From assembly GCA_028724525.1 (NCBI GenBank), contig JAQYCV010000007.1, forward strand, positions 1 to 46,840: a stretch of 46,840 nucleotides of DNA, written 5' to 3'. The notes under the pieces are model-generated. The model was not told the origin of the DNA. It was given only the letters and a program-made list of their open reading frames with translations, and made no database searches. Below are positions 16,411 to 24,908 of this stretch, piece after piece (position 1 is the first letter of the stretch; every line of letters begins with the position of its first letter). The position numbers were made by a program, and so were the translations under genes. Origin of the DNA: Clostridiales bacterium. Its GTDB lineage: Bacteria > Bacillota > Clostridia > Saccharofermentanales > DTU023.

Positions 16411-17877
16411 CTAATTCTCTACAATTGGAAAAGAGCTCCTGAAAATTTCATCCCGACTACAACCAAAACCATCCCTTTCCAAGTAGCCTAACTTCATCTT
16501 GTTATAATATTTTTGACCTACTTCTCTGAGTTCAACCAAATCAACACCAGGAATTTTTTGATTTTCCATTACCTTACGTCCGTTAATAATAGATAGGATA
16601 ATGTCCGTCCTGTTTCCTACCATAAAAGCAGTACGCAAAGGATCATCAGTAGGACCCATATGGAAATTATCTAGATTGATAGCTATCAAGTCGGCTTTAG
16701 CCCCTACAGATAGACGTCCTAAATCATCTCGGCCTAGGAAATTCGCCCCACCAAGTGTGGCCGCTCTATAAACGTCAGCATATGTTGACCCACGTGAATT
16801 ACCTTCTACCATACGAGAAAAAATACTTGCTATACGAATGTTCTGGAAAAAGTCTGTCGGAAATGTATCTGTTCCCAAGGCAATATTAATGCCTCTACGG
16901 CGATATTCAGCAAATGAATCTAGGTATCGACCACTTCTTCCAATAATGACAGGGCAGTAAATAACTGTTGTACCAGTCTTACTAAGAATATCTAAGTCAT
17001 CCCCATCTTCATCATCCCCCCACATCGTGCCAGCAGCAACATAGCAATGTGGAATTCCAACATTCTTGCCTAAAAAGCCAATATCGTATAAATATTTTAT
17101 AGTGCTTTTACCAGTTTTCTGCCGGATCAAATCGTACTCAGCACGTCCTTGGGCAGCGTGCAACTTAATTAAACAGTTCAGATTGTCTGCAGCCTTTTTA
17201 GTATTAATCAAATTAGCTTCGGATTGTGTCTCAACTCGCTCAGGTTCCAAGCACCCACGGATAAGTCCGTCATAAGCACCATCAAATTCCTCTATAAATT
17301 TTTTAGCTCTTTCGAGTCCTGATGCACCTTTTTCCTCCTCAAAACAGACTTTATAAAGCCCATCATCAGTGATAACGCCAAAACCAGATTGATAGCTTGG
17401 AGAGATATATAACCTAAGACCTAACTGACCAGCATGCCTAACTGCAGCAGCAATTTCTTCATACGTTTCCGCCCACTCTTTGTAGTACACGGAGGTAATT
17501 GGCATAGCAGTGGTGACACCACTCAGTATTAGTTGAGCGTACGCATAGAAGGATTTGAAAGCTTCCTCTTCTGGAGTCATAAGCTCATGCATTCCGCTAC
17601 GATAATAGTGTTCAGAGGGGCGAAGACTATTTTGTATTTCTGGATAGGCCTCCAAATGAATAATATCGTGATCGATATCACCCAATGCATTTAAATCAAT
17701 AAAACCTGGGCTAACCAAAGCATTACCCAAGTTAACCTCTTTATCAACTGTTTCAGAATAATTTTTCCCTACAAAAATAATGGTGTCATCTTGATAAACC
17801 AATTCACCATTTAAAAGAATTTCATGGTCATCGCCATTATATCTGACAATATATTTACTTTTGATCTTTGTCTTCAT
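16411..17877 (-). CDS. TRZ/ATZ-family amidohydrolase lacking the N-terminal HxH metal motif
   Basis: 488 residues from an ATG with GGAG nine bases upstream; the in-frame TTG two codons earlier is too close to that site. It has the composite amidohydrolase fold: VSPGFIDLNALGDID, a barrel with IKLHAAQG, IPHCYVAAG and ALGTDTFPTD, and the ending LSVGAKADLIAINLDN. At the place of the HxH motif it reads DLNALGD, so two of the usual ligands are missing, while the later His and Asp residues remain. It may use one metal or different ligands, as in a subgroup of COG0402. Co-transcribed with the next amidohydrolase and the binding protein upstream. Substrate unknown. Confidence 0.8.
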   Translation of the reverse strand: MKTKIKSKYIVRYNGDDHEILLNGELVYQDDTIIFVGKNYSETVDKEVNLGNALVSPGFIDLNALGDIDHDIIHLEAYPEIQNSLRPSEHYYRSGMHELMTPEEEAFKSFYAYAQLILSGVTTAMPITSVYYKEWAETYEEIAAAVRHAGQLGLRLYISPSYQSGFGVITDDGLYKVCFEEEKGASGLERAKKFIEEFDGAYDGLIRGCLEPERVETQSEANLINTKKAADNLNCLIKLHAAQGRAEYDLIRQKTGKSTIKYLYDIGFLGKNVGIPHCYVAAGTMWGDDEDGDDLDILSKTGTTVIYCPVIIGRSGRYLDSFAEYRRRGINIALGTDTFPTDFFQNIRIASIFSRMVEGNSRGSTYADVYRAATLGGANFLGRDDLGRLSVGAKADLIAINLDNFHMGPTDDPLRTAFMVGNRTDIILSIINGRKVMENQKIPGVDLVELREVGQKYYNKMKLGYLERDGFGCSRDEIFRSSFPIVEN

Positions 17878-17900
17878 ATACAATATCTCCTCTGCCTTAA

Positions 17901-17946
17901 AGGAGAGAAGAGACCCCAGTGATCAAACAAGCGTCTCTTCTCTCTT
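17901..17946. other. Intercistronic hairpin after the Dpp-like binding protein
   Basis: Arms 17901-17914 and 17933-17946 pair almost perfectly (core AGAGAAGAGAC/GTCTCTTCTCT). It lies between the binding protein and the amidohydrolases and has no T-run, so it looks like an mRNA-stabilising or processing element rather than a simple terminator. Confidence 0.6.
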
Positions 17947-17960
17947 AACGGCTAAAGCCT

Positions 17961-17990
17961 AATCAGAATCTATTTTCAGCACTTCTGATT
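17961..17990. other. Second intercistronic hairpin
   Basis: AATCAGAA and TTCTGATT form an 8-bp stem with a 14-base loop, 30 bases after the binding-protein stop. Together with the neighbouring stem it probably sets different mRNA levels for the transport and catabolic genes. Confidence 0.45.
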
Positions 17991-18019
17991 GACTGTATTA
18001 ATAAGAACACCAACCCTGT

Positions 18020-19561
18020 TTATTTAAACGTAACCATGTGATAGAAGTGGCTGGCCGCAGGTGTTGGCGCAAAGTTTTTGACGTTACTCCGAATGCCCAT
18101 CACCTGATCAGTGTTGGCTAAAGTTATCATGAAGTTGTTCTCACGCAAATATTGCTGGATCTCTTTTACAAGCGCTTCTCTTTCATCCCCATCTTCCATA
18201 GCTCTCTGCTTATAGAGCATCTCATCCAGATGGTCATCTCTAATAAACATATTGTTATTTACAGGGATTTGATCGCTTACAAATGGTCCAAAAATGTTGT
18301 TATCAGGCTCAGGAAAGCCTACAGCACCCCATCCATTAATGTAAAAATCGTGCTCACCTTTTTCAAGGATTGATTGATAGGTAGCTAATTCATAGATACT
18401 TACCTCAACATTCAAACCTACTTCTGCGAGCATACCCTGCAAAATAGTGGCTAAATTCACTCTCCGAGTGTTTTCATTTGTCCAAATATGCAAGGTTTGA
18501 TTTGTGTCAAAGCCAGACTTTTTAATTAACTCCTTAGCTTTCTCAACATCGTAACGATCTGTCATGTCGCTATCGTCAAAATATTTCATATTTGGCGTTA
18601 CAGGACCAGGGGTAAATTGTGCCATTCCTTTATAAACAGATGCAATCAATGCCTCTTGGTCTATAGCATAGTCGATGGCCATTCTAAAGTCAGGGTTATC
18701 GAAAGGTGCCTTTTGGCAATTCATGCCTAGATACTCAAAAATTGTGCTGTTGCTTCTAACGATATCGGTATCTTCAGCCTCTGAAAGGCGTTCAACATCA
18801 GTTGGAGGAACATCGAAAATAATATCAACAGTACCAGCTTCTAATTCAATAACTCGACTATTAGCTTCAATAATCGTACGAATAATTAAATTCTTATAGG
18901 CTGGTTTTTCGCCCCAATAATCATCATTTCTTTCATAAACACATTTATCATTCTTGTCCCATTTAACAAATTTAAAAGGTCCAGTTCCTACAGGGTGACT
19001 CATAGCATAATCCGGATCATCAGTAAATTCTTTTTCACTTACTACAACTGCGCCGATATACGGTAAATATCCTAAAAGCGGGAATGGTTCCTTTGTGGCA
19101 ATCACAATAGTTGTAGGATCCTCAACTTTGCAATTTTCAGCATCGATATAGCCCATTATATAGGATACTTTAGCTCCATCCGGTCCAGAGGCCCTAGTAA
19201 AACTAAAAAGCACATCGTTTGCCGTCATTTTTTCTCCATTATGGAAATAAACATCATCACGAAGTTTAAATCTCCAATGGGTATCATCAATACGCTCGTA
19301 ATCTGTAGCTAATAGTGGCTGTAAAACTCCATCTTTATCATAACGATATAGCGTTTCATAAACAGGTTGTAGATTATTCACGCTAGTACTATTGGAAGAC
19401 TGATGCGGATCAAGTGTTGGGGGATCACCACCCATTGCAACAATCAATGTATCCTTCACATCCTCTGCAGCAATAGGCGCAGGAAATATTGCTGCTAGTA
19501 TCATAAGGAACGCAATAACTAGGACAAGCAATTTTTTGGTCTTACGCATAGTTTTTTTCAT
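18020..19561 (-). CDS. Solute-binding protein, family 5, of the ureide-island importer
   Basis: 513 residues, normal family length. The signal peptide (basic start, hydrophobic core, then FPAPIAAED) has no lipobox cysteine. The mature start KDTLIVAMGGDPPTLDPHQ is typical, as are LRDDVYFHNGEKMTANDVLFSF and MAIDYAIDQEALIASVYKG. It captures the imported compound for the DppBCDF-like proteins encoded upstream. Neighbouring amidohydrolases and ureide enzymes suggest a heterocycle, ureide or small amidated compound rather than a peptide; that is inference. AAGGAG ribosome binding site. Confidence 0.92.
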   Translation of the reverse strand: MKKTMRKTKKLLVLVIAFLMILAAIFPAPIAAEDVKDTLIVAMGGDPPTLDPHQSSNSTSVNNLQPVYETLYRYDKDGVLQPLLATDYERIDDTHWRFKLRDDVYFHNGEKMTANDVLFSFTRASGPDGAKVSYIMGYIDAENCKVEDPTTIVIATKEPFPLLGYLPYIGAVVVSEKEFTDDPDYAMSHPVGTGPFKFVKWDKNDKCVYERNDDYWGEKPAYKNLIIRTIIEANSRVIELEAGTVDIIFDVPPTDVERLSEAEDTDIVRSNSTIFEYLGMNCQKAPFDNPDFRMAIDYAIDQEALIASVYKGMAQFTPGPVTPNMKYFDDSDMTDRYDVEKAKELIKKSGFDTNQTLHIWTNENTRRVNLATILQGMLAEVGLNVEVSIYELATYQSILEKGEHDFYINGWGAVGFPEPDNNIFGPFVSDQIPVNNNMFIRDDHLDEMLYKQRAMEDGDEREALVKEIQQYLRENNFMITLANTDQVMGIRSNVKNFAPTPAASHFYHMVTFK

Positions 19562-19587
19562 GTTATATCTCCTTCTATTTTCAGCTA

Positions 19588-20568
19588 TTACATAGCTGTA
19601 TTACCATGTACAGATCCAGCATAATGGCAGGCAACAAATCGATTTGGAGCTACTTCTACTAAATCAGGGCTTGATGAATAACACAGCTCCTGTGCTTTAG
19701 GGCATCTACTGGCGAAACGACAGCCTGCAGGGAGATTAACTGGACTTGGCACATCTCCCTTAAGAATAATCCGCTCTCTATGCAATCCAACTTTTGGGAT
19801 TGGAATAGCTGATAACAAGGCTTGTGTATATGGATGCAAAGGATTCTCAAAGATGTCTCGGTAACTACTAAGCTCGACGATTTTACCAAGATACATAACA
19901 CCAATTCTATTACTAATATGTTTAACAACACTCAAATCATGCGAAATAAAGAGATATGTTAAGCCAAAATCTTTTTGCAAACGAATTAGCAAGTTAATAA
20001 TTTGTGCTTGGATACAAACATCAAGTGCAGATACTGGTTCGTCTAGAACTATAAATTCCGGCTCAACCGATAAAGCTCTAGCGACCCCTACACGTTGACG
20101 ACGTCCACCATCTAATTCATGCGGATAGGCATTTATCAACCTCTGTGAAAGACCAACAACATCCATCAACTCGCGTATTCTTTTATCCAATAATGGCTTG
20201 TTTCTTCGGTATTCTTTGATATTTAATAAAGGCTCGGCAATAATATCAGAAATTGAGAGTCTAGGGTTAAGGGATGAATATGGATCCTGAAAAACCATTT
20301 GTGCATGTCTTCTGAATTCTTGCAACTCAACTTTGTTAAAATCATGTACGTTTTTACCATTAAATAAGACTTCTCCACCATCGGCTTCCAATAATCGAAT
20401 AATGGTTCTGCCTGTGGTTGATTTACCACAGCCACTTTCACCAACAAGCCCTAATGTTTCTCCTTTTTCAATATAGAAGCTAACATCATCAACAGCATGA
20501 AGGATGCCATTATTGACTTTGAAGTATTTTTTTAAATTATTTATAACGATCTCTTTTTCAGCAGCCAT
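19588..20568 (-). CDS. Dpp/Opp-type ABC importer ATPase (DppF/OppF type)
   Basis: 326 residues from the third of three closely spaced ATG/ATA/ATG codons, chosen because GAGG is 8 bases upstream. Walker A GESGCGKST, Q-loop FQDPYSSLNP, Walker B VLDEPVSALD and H-loop ISHDLSV are present. The signature reads LDGGRRQRVG, with Asp for the usual Ser. The C-terminal segment has CRFASRCPKAQELC. Unlike the other OppF-like protein in the window it has no insertion between Walker A and Q-loop, so it serves as a normal-length comparison. Confidence 0.94.
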   Translation of the reverse strand: MAAEKEIVINNLKKYFKVNNGILHAVDDVSFYIEKGETLGLVGESGCGKSTTGRTIIRLLEADGGEVLFNGKNVHDFNKVELQEFRRHAQMVFQDPYSSLNPRLSISDIIAEPLLNIKEYRRNKPLLDKRIRELMDVVGLSQRLINAYPHELDGGRRQRVGVARALSVEPEFIVLDEPVSALDVCIQAQIINLLIRLQKDFGLTYLFISHDLSVVKHISNRIGVMYLGKIVELSSYRDIFENPLHPYTQALLSAIPIPKVGLHRERIILKGDVPSPVNLPAGCRFASRCPKAQELCYSSSPDLVEVAPNRFVACHYAGSVHGNTAM

Positions 20569-20578
20569 TATCATTACC

Positions 20579-21550
20579 TCAAACGTTACTTGCGTGCAAA
20601 AAACATTTGCATGTATGTTTGCCTGATAGGGAAACCGTCTCAGGTTCGCGTTCTTTACAGATATCCATACAATGTGAACAACGCGGATGGAAGACGCACC
20701 CCTGGATTTCTTCAGTAGGTTCAGGAGGCAAACCTGGAATTTCTTCTAGCCATTCCTCTTCGGTATCTAGTTTTGGAACGGAGTTAAATAATCCAATTGT
20801 GTATGGATGAGAAGGATTATTAAATACTTCCTCTGCAGTCCCATACTCCACAATCCCACCAGCATACATAATGGCTACCTTGTCACAAATTTCAGCCACA
20901 ACACCAATATCATGGGTAATTAGCATCATAGACGTATTAAATTTTTCCTTGAGTTCTTTGATTAACTCCATTACTTGAGCTTGAATAGTAACGTCGAGAG
21001 CTGTTGTAGGTTCATCGGCAATAATTAGTTTCGGTTGACAAGCTAGCGCGATGGCGATAACTACTCTTTGCTTCATACCTCCAGAAAACTGATGTGGATA
21101 GTCGTTGGCTCTTTCCTTCTTGATGCCAACCAATTCCAAGAGATCGCAGGCTTCCTTATATGCTTCTCTCTTAGTTAATGCTTTGTGTAAAGAAATCATT
21201 TCAACTATTTGGTCAACGACTTTCATAGCGGGATTCAGGGAAGTCATCGGATCTTGGAAAATCATGGATATGTCTTTACCCAAAATACTTCTACGTTCAC
21301 GCTTATTAATATTAATCATATCGTTCCCGTTAAAAGTAATTGAACCCTGGGTGATCTTTCCATTAGGCGAAGGAAGCAAGCCCATTATAGCTTTAGCTGT
21401 ACTAGTCTTACCCGCGCCAGTCTCTCCTACAAATCCTAATGTTTCATGTGTATTAATATGTAGACTTAAGTCATTAACGGCCTTGCAGAGGCCATTTTCA
21501 CTATCGTAAGTTACATAAAGGTTATTTATTTCGAGTAGTTTTTCAGCCAT
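20579..21550 (-). CDS. Dpp/Opp-type ABC importer ATPase (DppD/OppD type)
   Basis: 323 residues from the ATG with AGG eight bases upstream; a GTG three codons earlier overlaps that site. Walker A GETGAGKTST, Q-loop FQDPMTSLNP, FSGGMKQR signature, Walker B IIADEPTTALD, H-loop ITHDIGV and the C-terminal CVFHPRCSHCMDIC are all typical of OppD/DppD. Pairs with the adjacent DppF-like ATPase. Confidence 0.95.
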   Translation of the reverse strand: MAEKLLEINNLYVTYDSENGLCKAVNDLSLHINTHETLGFVGETGAGKTSTAKAIMGLLPSPNGKITQGSITFNGNDMININKRERRSILGKDISMIFQDPMTSLNPAMKVVDQIVEMISLHKALTKREAYKEACDLLELVGIKKERANDYPHQFSGGMKQRVVIAIALACQPKLIIADEPTTALDVTIQAQVMELIKELKEKFNTSMMLITHDIGVVAEICDKVAIMYAGGIVEYGTAEEVFNNPSHPYTIGLFNSVPKLDTEEEWLEEIPGLPPEPTEEIQGCVFHPRCSHCMDICKEREPETVSLSGKHTCKCFLHASNV

Positions 21551-21567
21551 ATATATCACCTACCGTT

Positions 21568-22428
21568 TTAGTTTTTTAGTTTTGGATCTAATGCATCACG
21601 AAGACCATCGCCTAGTAAATTTAAAGATAAAACAGTAATCATAATAAAAATACCTGGGATTAATGTCAGATACGGACTTGTTCTAATATAGTCTCTTCCT
21701 GCTGAAAGCATACTGCCCCACTCAGCTTGAGGTGGTTTTATGCCCAATCCAATAAAGCTAAGTCCAGCTGTATTTAAAATAGCACCAGCCATACCCAAGG
21801 TTACTTGAACAATTACCGGAGCCATGCAGTTAGGTAAAATATGTTTGGTAATAATTTTTTTATTATTTGTACCGGACGCGGTAGCTGCCTCAACATATTC
21901 TTCACCACGTATTGTCATTACAGAAGCCCGGACGATCCTCGCATACGTTGGTACAGATGAAATACCAACCGCTATCATTAAATTAAATAATCCAGTACCA
22001 AGAGATGCTGCTATGGCAATAGCAAGAAGCGTTTGGGGTATAGCTAGTAAAACGTCCATTATTCTCATGATAACGTTATCTATGTGTCCACCATAAAATC
22101 CTGCTATAGCTCCTAAGGCACCACCTATCAGAAGTGCGATGCCCACTGAGATAAAACCAACCAGTAATGAAACGCGTGCCCCAAAAAATATACGAGTCAT
22201 CACATCTCGTCCGAACTCATCTGTACCAAAAATATGCTGACCACTAGGTGGCTGGAATTGATTAACCAGATCTTGCTTTGTCGGGCTGTAGGGACTAAGA
22301 ATCGGGGCAAAAATTGCAATGAAAGTAAGCGCGCACAATATGCAGAGGCCAAATAGCGCCATTTTATTTTTACTCAGCCTCATCATGACAGTTTTAAACT
22401 GACTTCTAGACTTATACTCTTTTTCCAT
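21568..22428 (-). CDS. Dpp/Opp-type permease (DppC/OppC type)
   Basis: 286 residues, ordinary length, without the propeller seen in the other permease C of this window. Contains GTDEFGRDVMTRIFFGAR, the EAA loop with EYVEAATASGTNNKKIITKHILPN, and ends GDGLRDALDPKLKN. The start was moved to the ATG preceded by GAGGG at 8 bases. Here the GTDEFGRD motif follows the first helix after about 45 residues, against about 315 in the RCC1 fusion. Confidence 0.94.
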   Translation of the reverse strand: MEKEYKSRSQFKTVMMRLSKNKMALFGLCILCALTFIAIFAPILSPYSPTKQDLVNQFQPPSGQHIFGTDEFGRDVMTRIFFGARVSLLVGFISVGIALLIGGALGAIAGFYGGHIDNVIMRIMDVLLAIPQTLLAIAIAASLGTGLFNLMIAVGISSVPTYARIVRASVMTIRGEEYVEAATASGTNNKKIITKHILPNCMAPVIVQVTLGMAGAILNTAGLSFIGLGIKPPQAEWGSMLSAGRDYIRTSPYLTLIPGIFIMITVLSLNLLGDGLRDALDPKLKN

Positions 22429-22467
22429 TTGACGTTCCCTCATTTTCAAAACACGTTTCGCCTTGAT

Positions 22468-23391
22468 TTAGCTCTTGGACACTTTGGGGTCAACAGCTAC
22501 ATACAAAATATCAACCAAAAGATTTACTACACTAAAGCATGCCGCTACAAAAAGTACACTACCTTGAACTATAGGAAAGTCCCGTTGTTTTATAGCATCA
22601 ACCATCAGCCTACCCACACCAGGTATGGAGAAGACAATTTCAGTTAACATTGCGCCACCCAAAAGATGTCCAAATTGAAGACCAATTACCGTGATTATAG
22701 GTATGAGGGCATTACGGTAGACATGTTTGAAAATAATTACAAGCTCTTTCTGGCCTTTCGCCCGAGCGGTATTAACATAATCTTGGCGAATAACTTCAAG
22801 CATACTTGAGCGTGTCATCCTCGCAACCACAGCTGTACTCTGCATGCCAAGAGCAACAGCAGGCATTATCATTTGTTGGAAAGTATCAAAGCCAGATGGT
22901 GGCAACCAGCCTAGCTTAACCGAAAACAACAAAATCATCATTATCCCGATCCAGAATATCGGTGCTGATGTACCAACAAGAGCAAAAACCATTACGATAT
23001 TGTCGATGATTGAGTATTGATTAACTGCCGAAACGATACCAAGAAATGTACCAAGCACAGTTGCAAGCAAGGTAGCTAGCAAAGCTAGTTTCAATGTATT
23101 AGGAAACATAATCATGATTTGGTCCAGAACTGGTTCCCCTGTATTATATGACGTTCCCAAATCTGCCCGGAAGAAAATACCAGTTAAATAGCGGAAATAC
23201 TGAACCAAAAATGGATCATCTAAGCCTAAACTCTCTCGTAACTCAGCAACTGCTTCAGGAGTTGCCGATTCACCAAGCATCATACGAACCGGATCACCAG
23301 GGGTTAATTGGAGAAGAGTAAAGACTATAAAAGAAACACCAATGAGTACTAATACTAGGTAAACTAACCTCTTGAAAATGTATTTTAGCAT
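22468..23391 (-). CDS. Dpp/Opp-type permease (DppB/OppB type)
   Basis: 307 residues starting MLKYIFKRLVYLVLVLIGVS, with LTPGDPVRMMLGE, the coupling loop YVNTARAKGQKELVIIFKHVYRNALIP and the end YVAVDPKVSKS. AGAGG lies 8 bases before the chosen ATG. It is the first gene of the operon permease B, permease C, ATPase D, ATPase F, binding protein, amidohydrolase, amidohydrolase. Confidence 0.94.
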   Translation of the reverse strand: MLKYIFKRLVYLVLVLIGVSFIVFTLLQLTPGDPVRMMLGESATPEAVAELRESLGLDDPFLVQYFRYLTGIFFRADLGTSYNTGEPVLDQIMIMFPNTLKLALLATLLATVLGTFLGIVSAVNQYSIIDNIVMVFALVGTSAPIFWIGIMMILLFSVKLGWLPPSGFDTFQQMIMPAVALGMQSTAVVARMTRSSMLEVIRQDYVNTARAKGQKELVIIFKHVYRNALIPIITVIGLQFGHLLGGAMLTEIVFSIPGVGRLMVDAIKQRDFPIVQGSVLFVAACFSVVNLLVDILYVAVDPKVSKS

Positions 23392-23421
23392 CCTAGTCAC
23401 CTCTTTCAATCTAGATTTTCA

Positions 23422-23434
23422 TCCCAAGTTGGGA
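23422..23434. promoter_or_regulatory. Perfect short palindrome in the dpp leader
   Basis: TCCCAA-G-TTGGGA is a perfect palindrome around one base, between the predicted transcription start and the ribosome binding site of the Dpp-like operon. The one-base loop rules out a normal RNA hairpin, so a protein-binding site is more likely. Confidence 0.4.
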
Positions 23435-23441
23435 AATTGAG

Positions 23442-23458
23442 ACAAATCATTGATTTGT
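23442..23458. promoter_or_regulatory. Perfect 17-bp palindrome at the predicted start of the dpp transcript
   Basis: ACAAATCA-T-TGATTTGT, two perfect 8-bp arms around one base, begins three bases downstream of the -10 box. This is a classic repressor position. The regulator is unknown; the island PucR is one candidate. Confidence 0.5.
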
Positions 23459-23461
23459 TTG

Positions 23462-23467
23462 ATTATA
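23462..23467 (-). promoter_or_regulatory. -10 box of the Dpp-like operon
   Basis: A perfect TATAAT on the minus strand, about 70 bases upstream of the first start codon. No good -35 is present at 16-18 bases (ATGACC at 17), suggesting dependence on an activator. Confidence 0.5.
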
Positions 23468-23853
23468 CGGTAACAAAAAAGCAAGGTCATTATCCTGAGT
23501 GGATAAGACTAACAGCTACCTTTGCCATAACATATGAAAAACCTTAAACATTTTTTGAGGTTTAAGTACATTGATCTCACAGATTGCCCTTTCCTATCAA
23601 AACAAGTAGCACAAATTTGCTTATATGCATAAGCTCCCTCCAAAAGCTCCTCTGTCTCAACAATCTTTAGCAAACGCAGATTGTGAATATTAATTAGAGA
23701 TTGCTAGATTTTTATCGTATTGCGTCCATGGCAAATATCCGCACAGAAAATGAAATATAAATTCTTTCTACATTATATAAATGAATTATTAGAACTATCA
23801 ATCGGTAGTTTTAAGTCAATTTGGTTAGCATATAAAAGTACACGTTTCATCAT
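23468..23853. other. Gene-free AT-rich spacer
   Basis: Part of a gap of about 510 bases between permease B and etfA. I see no credible coding frame. It holds a weak inverted repeat (CTTAAAC/GTTTAAG at 23543-23566) and otherwise AT-rich sequence upstream of the dpp promoter. The etfA terminator closes its right side. Confidence 0.6.
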
Positions 23854-23895
23854 AAAAAAAGCTCTTCTTGCTTAGTCGTTACAAAAAGAGCTTTT
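23854..23895 (-). terminator. Intrinsic terminator after etfA
   Basis: A 10-bp stem AAAAGCTCTT/AAGAGCTTTT (23857-23866 with 23886-23895) is followed on the minus strand by a run of seven T. It separates the catabolic operon ending in etfA from the downstream transport operon. Confidence 0.88.
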
Positions 23896-23919
23896 CAGAG
23901 TATAGAGGAGATTAATTTT

Positions 23920-24906
23920 TTATGATTTCTCTAAAAATGTTTTTAGCAGTATATTAGCATCCGCAACAATTCCGTAATTGGCCTCACGGAATATCGCTGC
24001 ATGAGGATCAGTGTTAATTGCTATATAAGTTTCTACGTCCTTAATGCCCTCGGTGTGCTGGATAGCGCCGGAAACACCTATAGAGATACATAGTTTGGGC
24101 CTAATGGTACAGCCCGTCTGACCAATCTGCCGCTCAAAGGGCATAAGACCAACATCTGAGAGCGGGCGAGTGCAGGCTAGCGCAGCACCAATTCTATCCG
24201 CAAAAGCCTGGGCTAGCTCTAAACTCTCAAGTGATTCCATTCCCTTACCAACAACGACAACTTTTTCAGCAGAGCTGATAGAATCCGTTACAGCAGCTTT
24301 GGCTTCTCGACTAACTACTTTAACTCCAGAAGAAGGAAACGATAGCATATTTGAAAAATCACAATATGTCGCACGTACACTTTGCTGTTTTGCCGGATTG
24401 TAAACACCGTGACGAATCGTCAAAATCTGAGGGAAGAAATCCTCTCTAATAATGATAGATACATAGACATTATCACCAAAAGACGGCTTGTTGTGCTTGA
24501 TATAGTATCCACCATCTTCCCGGACGCCAACTAAGAGCTCAGTGCAGTCCGCAGTAAGGCCACAATTCAAGCGCATAGCAACTCTTGAAAAGATCGACCT
24601 TCCTTCAGGACTAGCCGGTACTAATACAGAACTGGGCTCTATATCTTTGAGGATCTCAGAAATCACTTTAGCTATGGCATCATCTTGTAAAGCATGCTCT
24701 ACCGAAAGGTCGTAACCTAAGATCCTATCTACACCAAATGCTTCCACATCGGCACAAAGCTTAGCGCTATTACTCGCAACAACAAGCGCAGAAATTTCTT
24801 CACCTGTTGTTTTTTGGAGTTCACGGGCGGCAGTCAAGAGTTCAGCAAACGTGTTAGAAACAACACCATTATGCGCTTCCGCATAAATACATATTCCTTG
24901 TCTCAT
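23920..24906 (-). CDS. etfA: Electron transfer flavoprotein alpha subunit
   Basis: 328 residues. The C-terminal FAD-binding domain has IGQTGCTIRPKLCISIGVSGAIQH, then AINTDPHAAIFREANYGIVAD, both hallmarks of EtfA. The N-terminal half is the less conserved alpha/beta fold. With EtfB it accepts electrons from a flavin dehydrogenase. It begins 2 bases after etfB (GAGG seven bases before the ATG) and is followed by a terminator. The DAO-family oxidoreductase encoded just upstream is the likely electron donor. Confidence 0.95.
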   Translation of the reverse strand: MRQGICIYAEAHNGVVSNTFAELLTAARELQKTTGEEISALVVASNSAKLCADVEAFGVDRILGYDLSVEHALQDDAIAKVISEILKDIEPSSVLVPASPEGRSIFSRVAMRLNCGLTADCTELLVGVREDGGYYIKHNKPSFGDNVYVSIIIREDFFPQILTIRHGVYNPAKQQSVRATYCDFSNMLSFPSSGVKVVSREAKAAVTDSISSAEKVVVVGKGMESLESLELAQAFADRIGAALACTRPLSDVGLMPFERQIGQTGCTIRPKLCISIGVSGAIQHTEGIKDVETYIAINTDPHAAIFREANYGIVADANILLKTFLEKS

Positions 24907-24908
24907 AT

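Noticed and set aside
23410-23919. A small gene in the 510-base gap before etfA
   Set aside because: No frame has a start with a ribosome binding site and a reasonable length; the sequence is AT-rich with promoter and terminator elements only.
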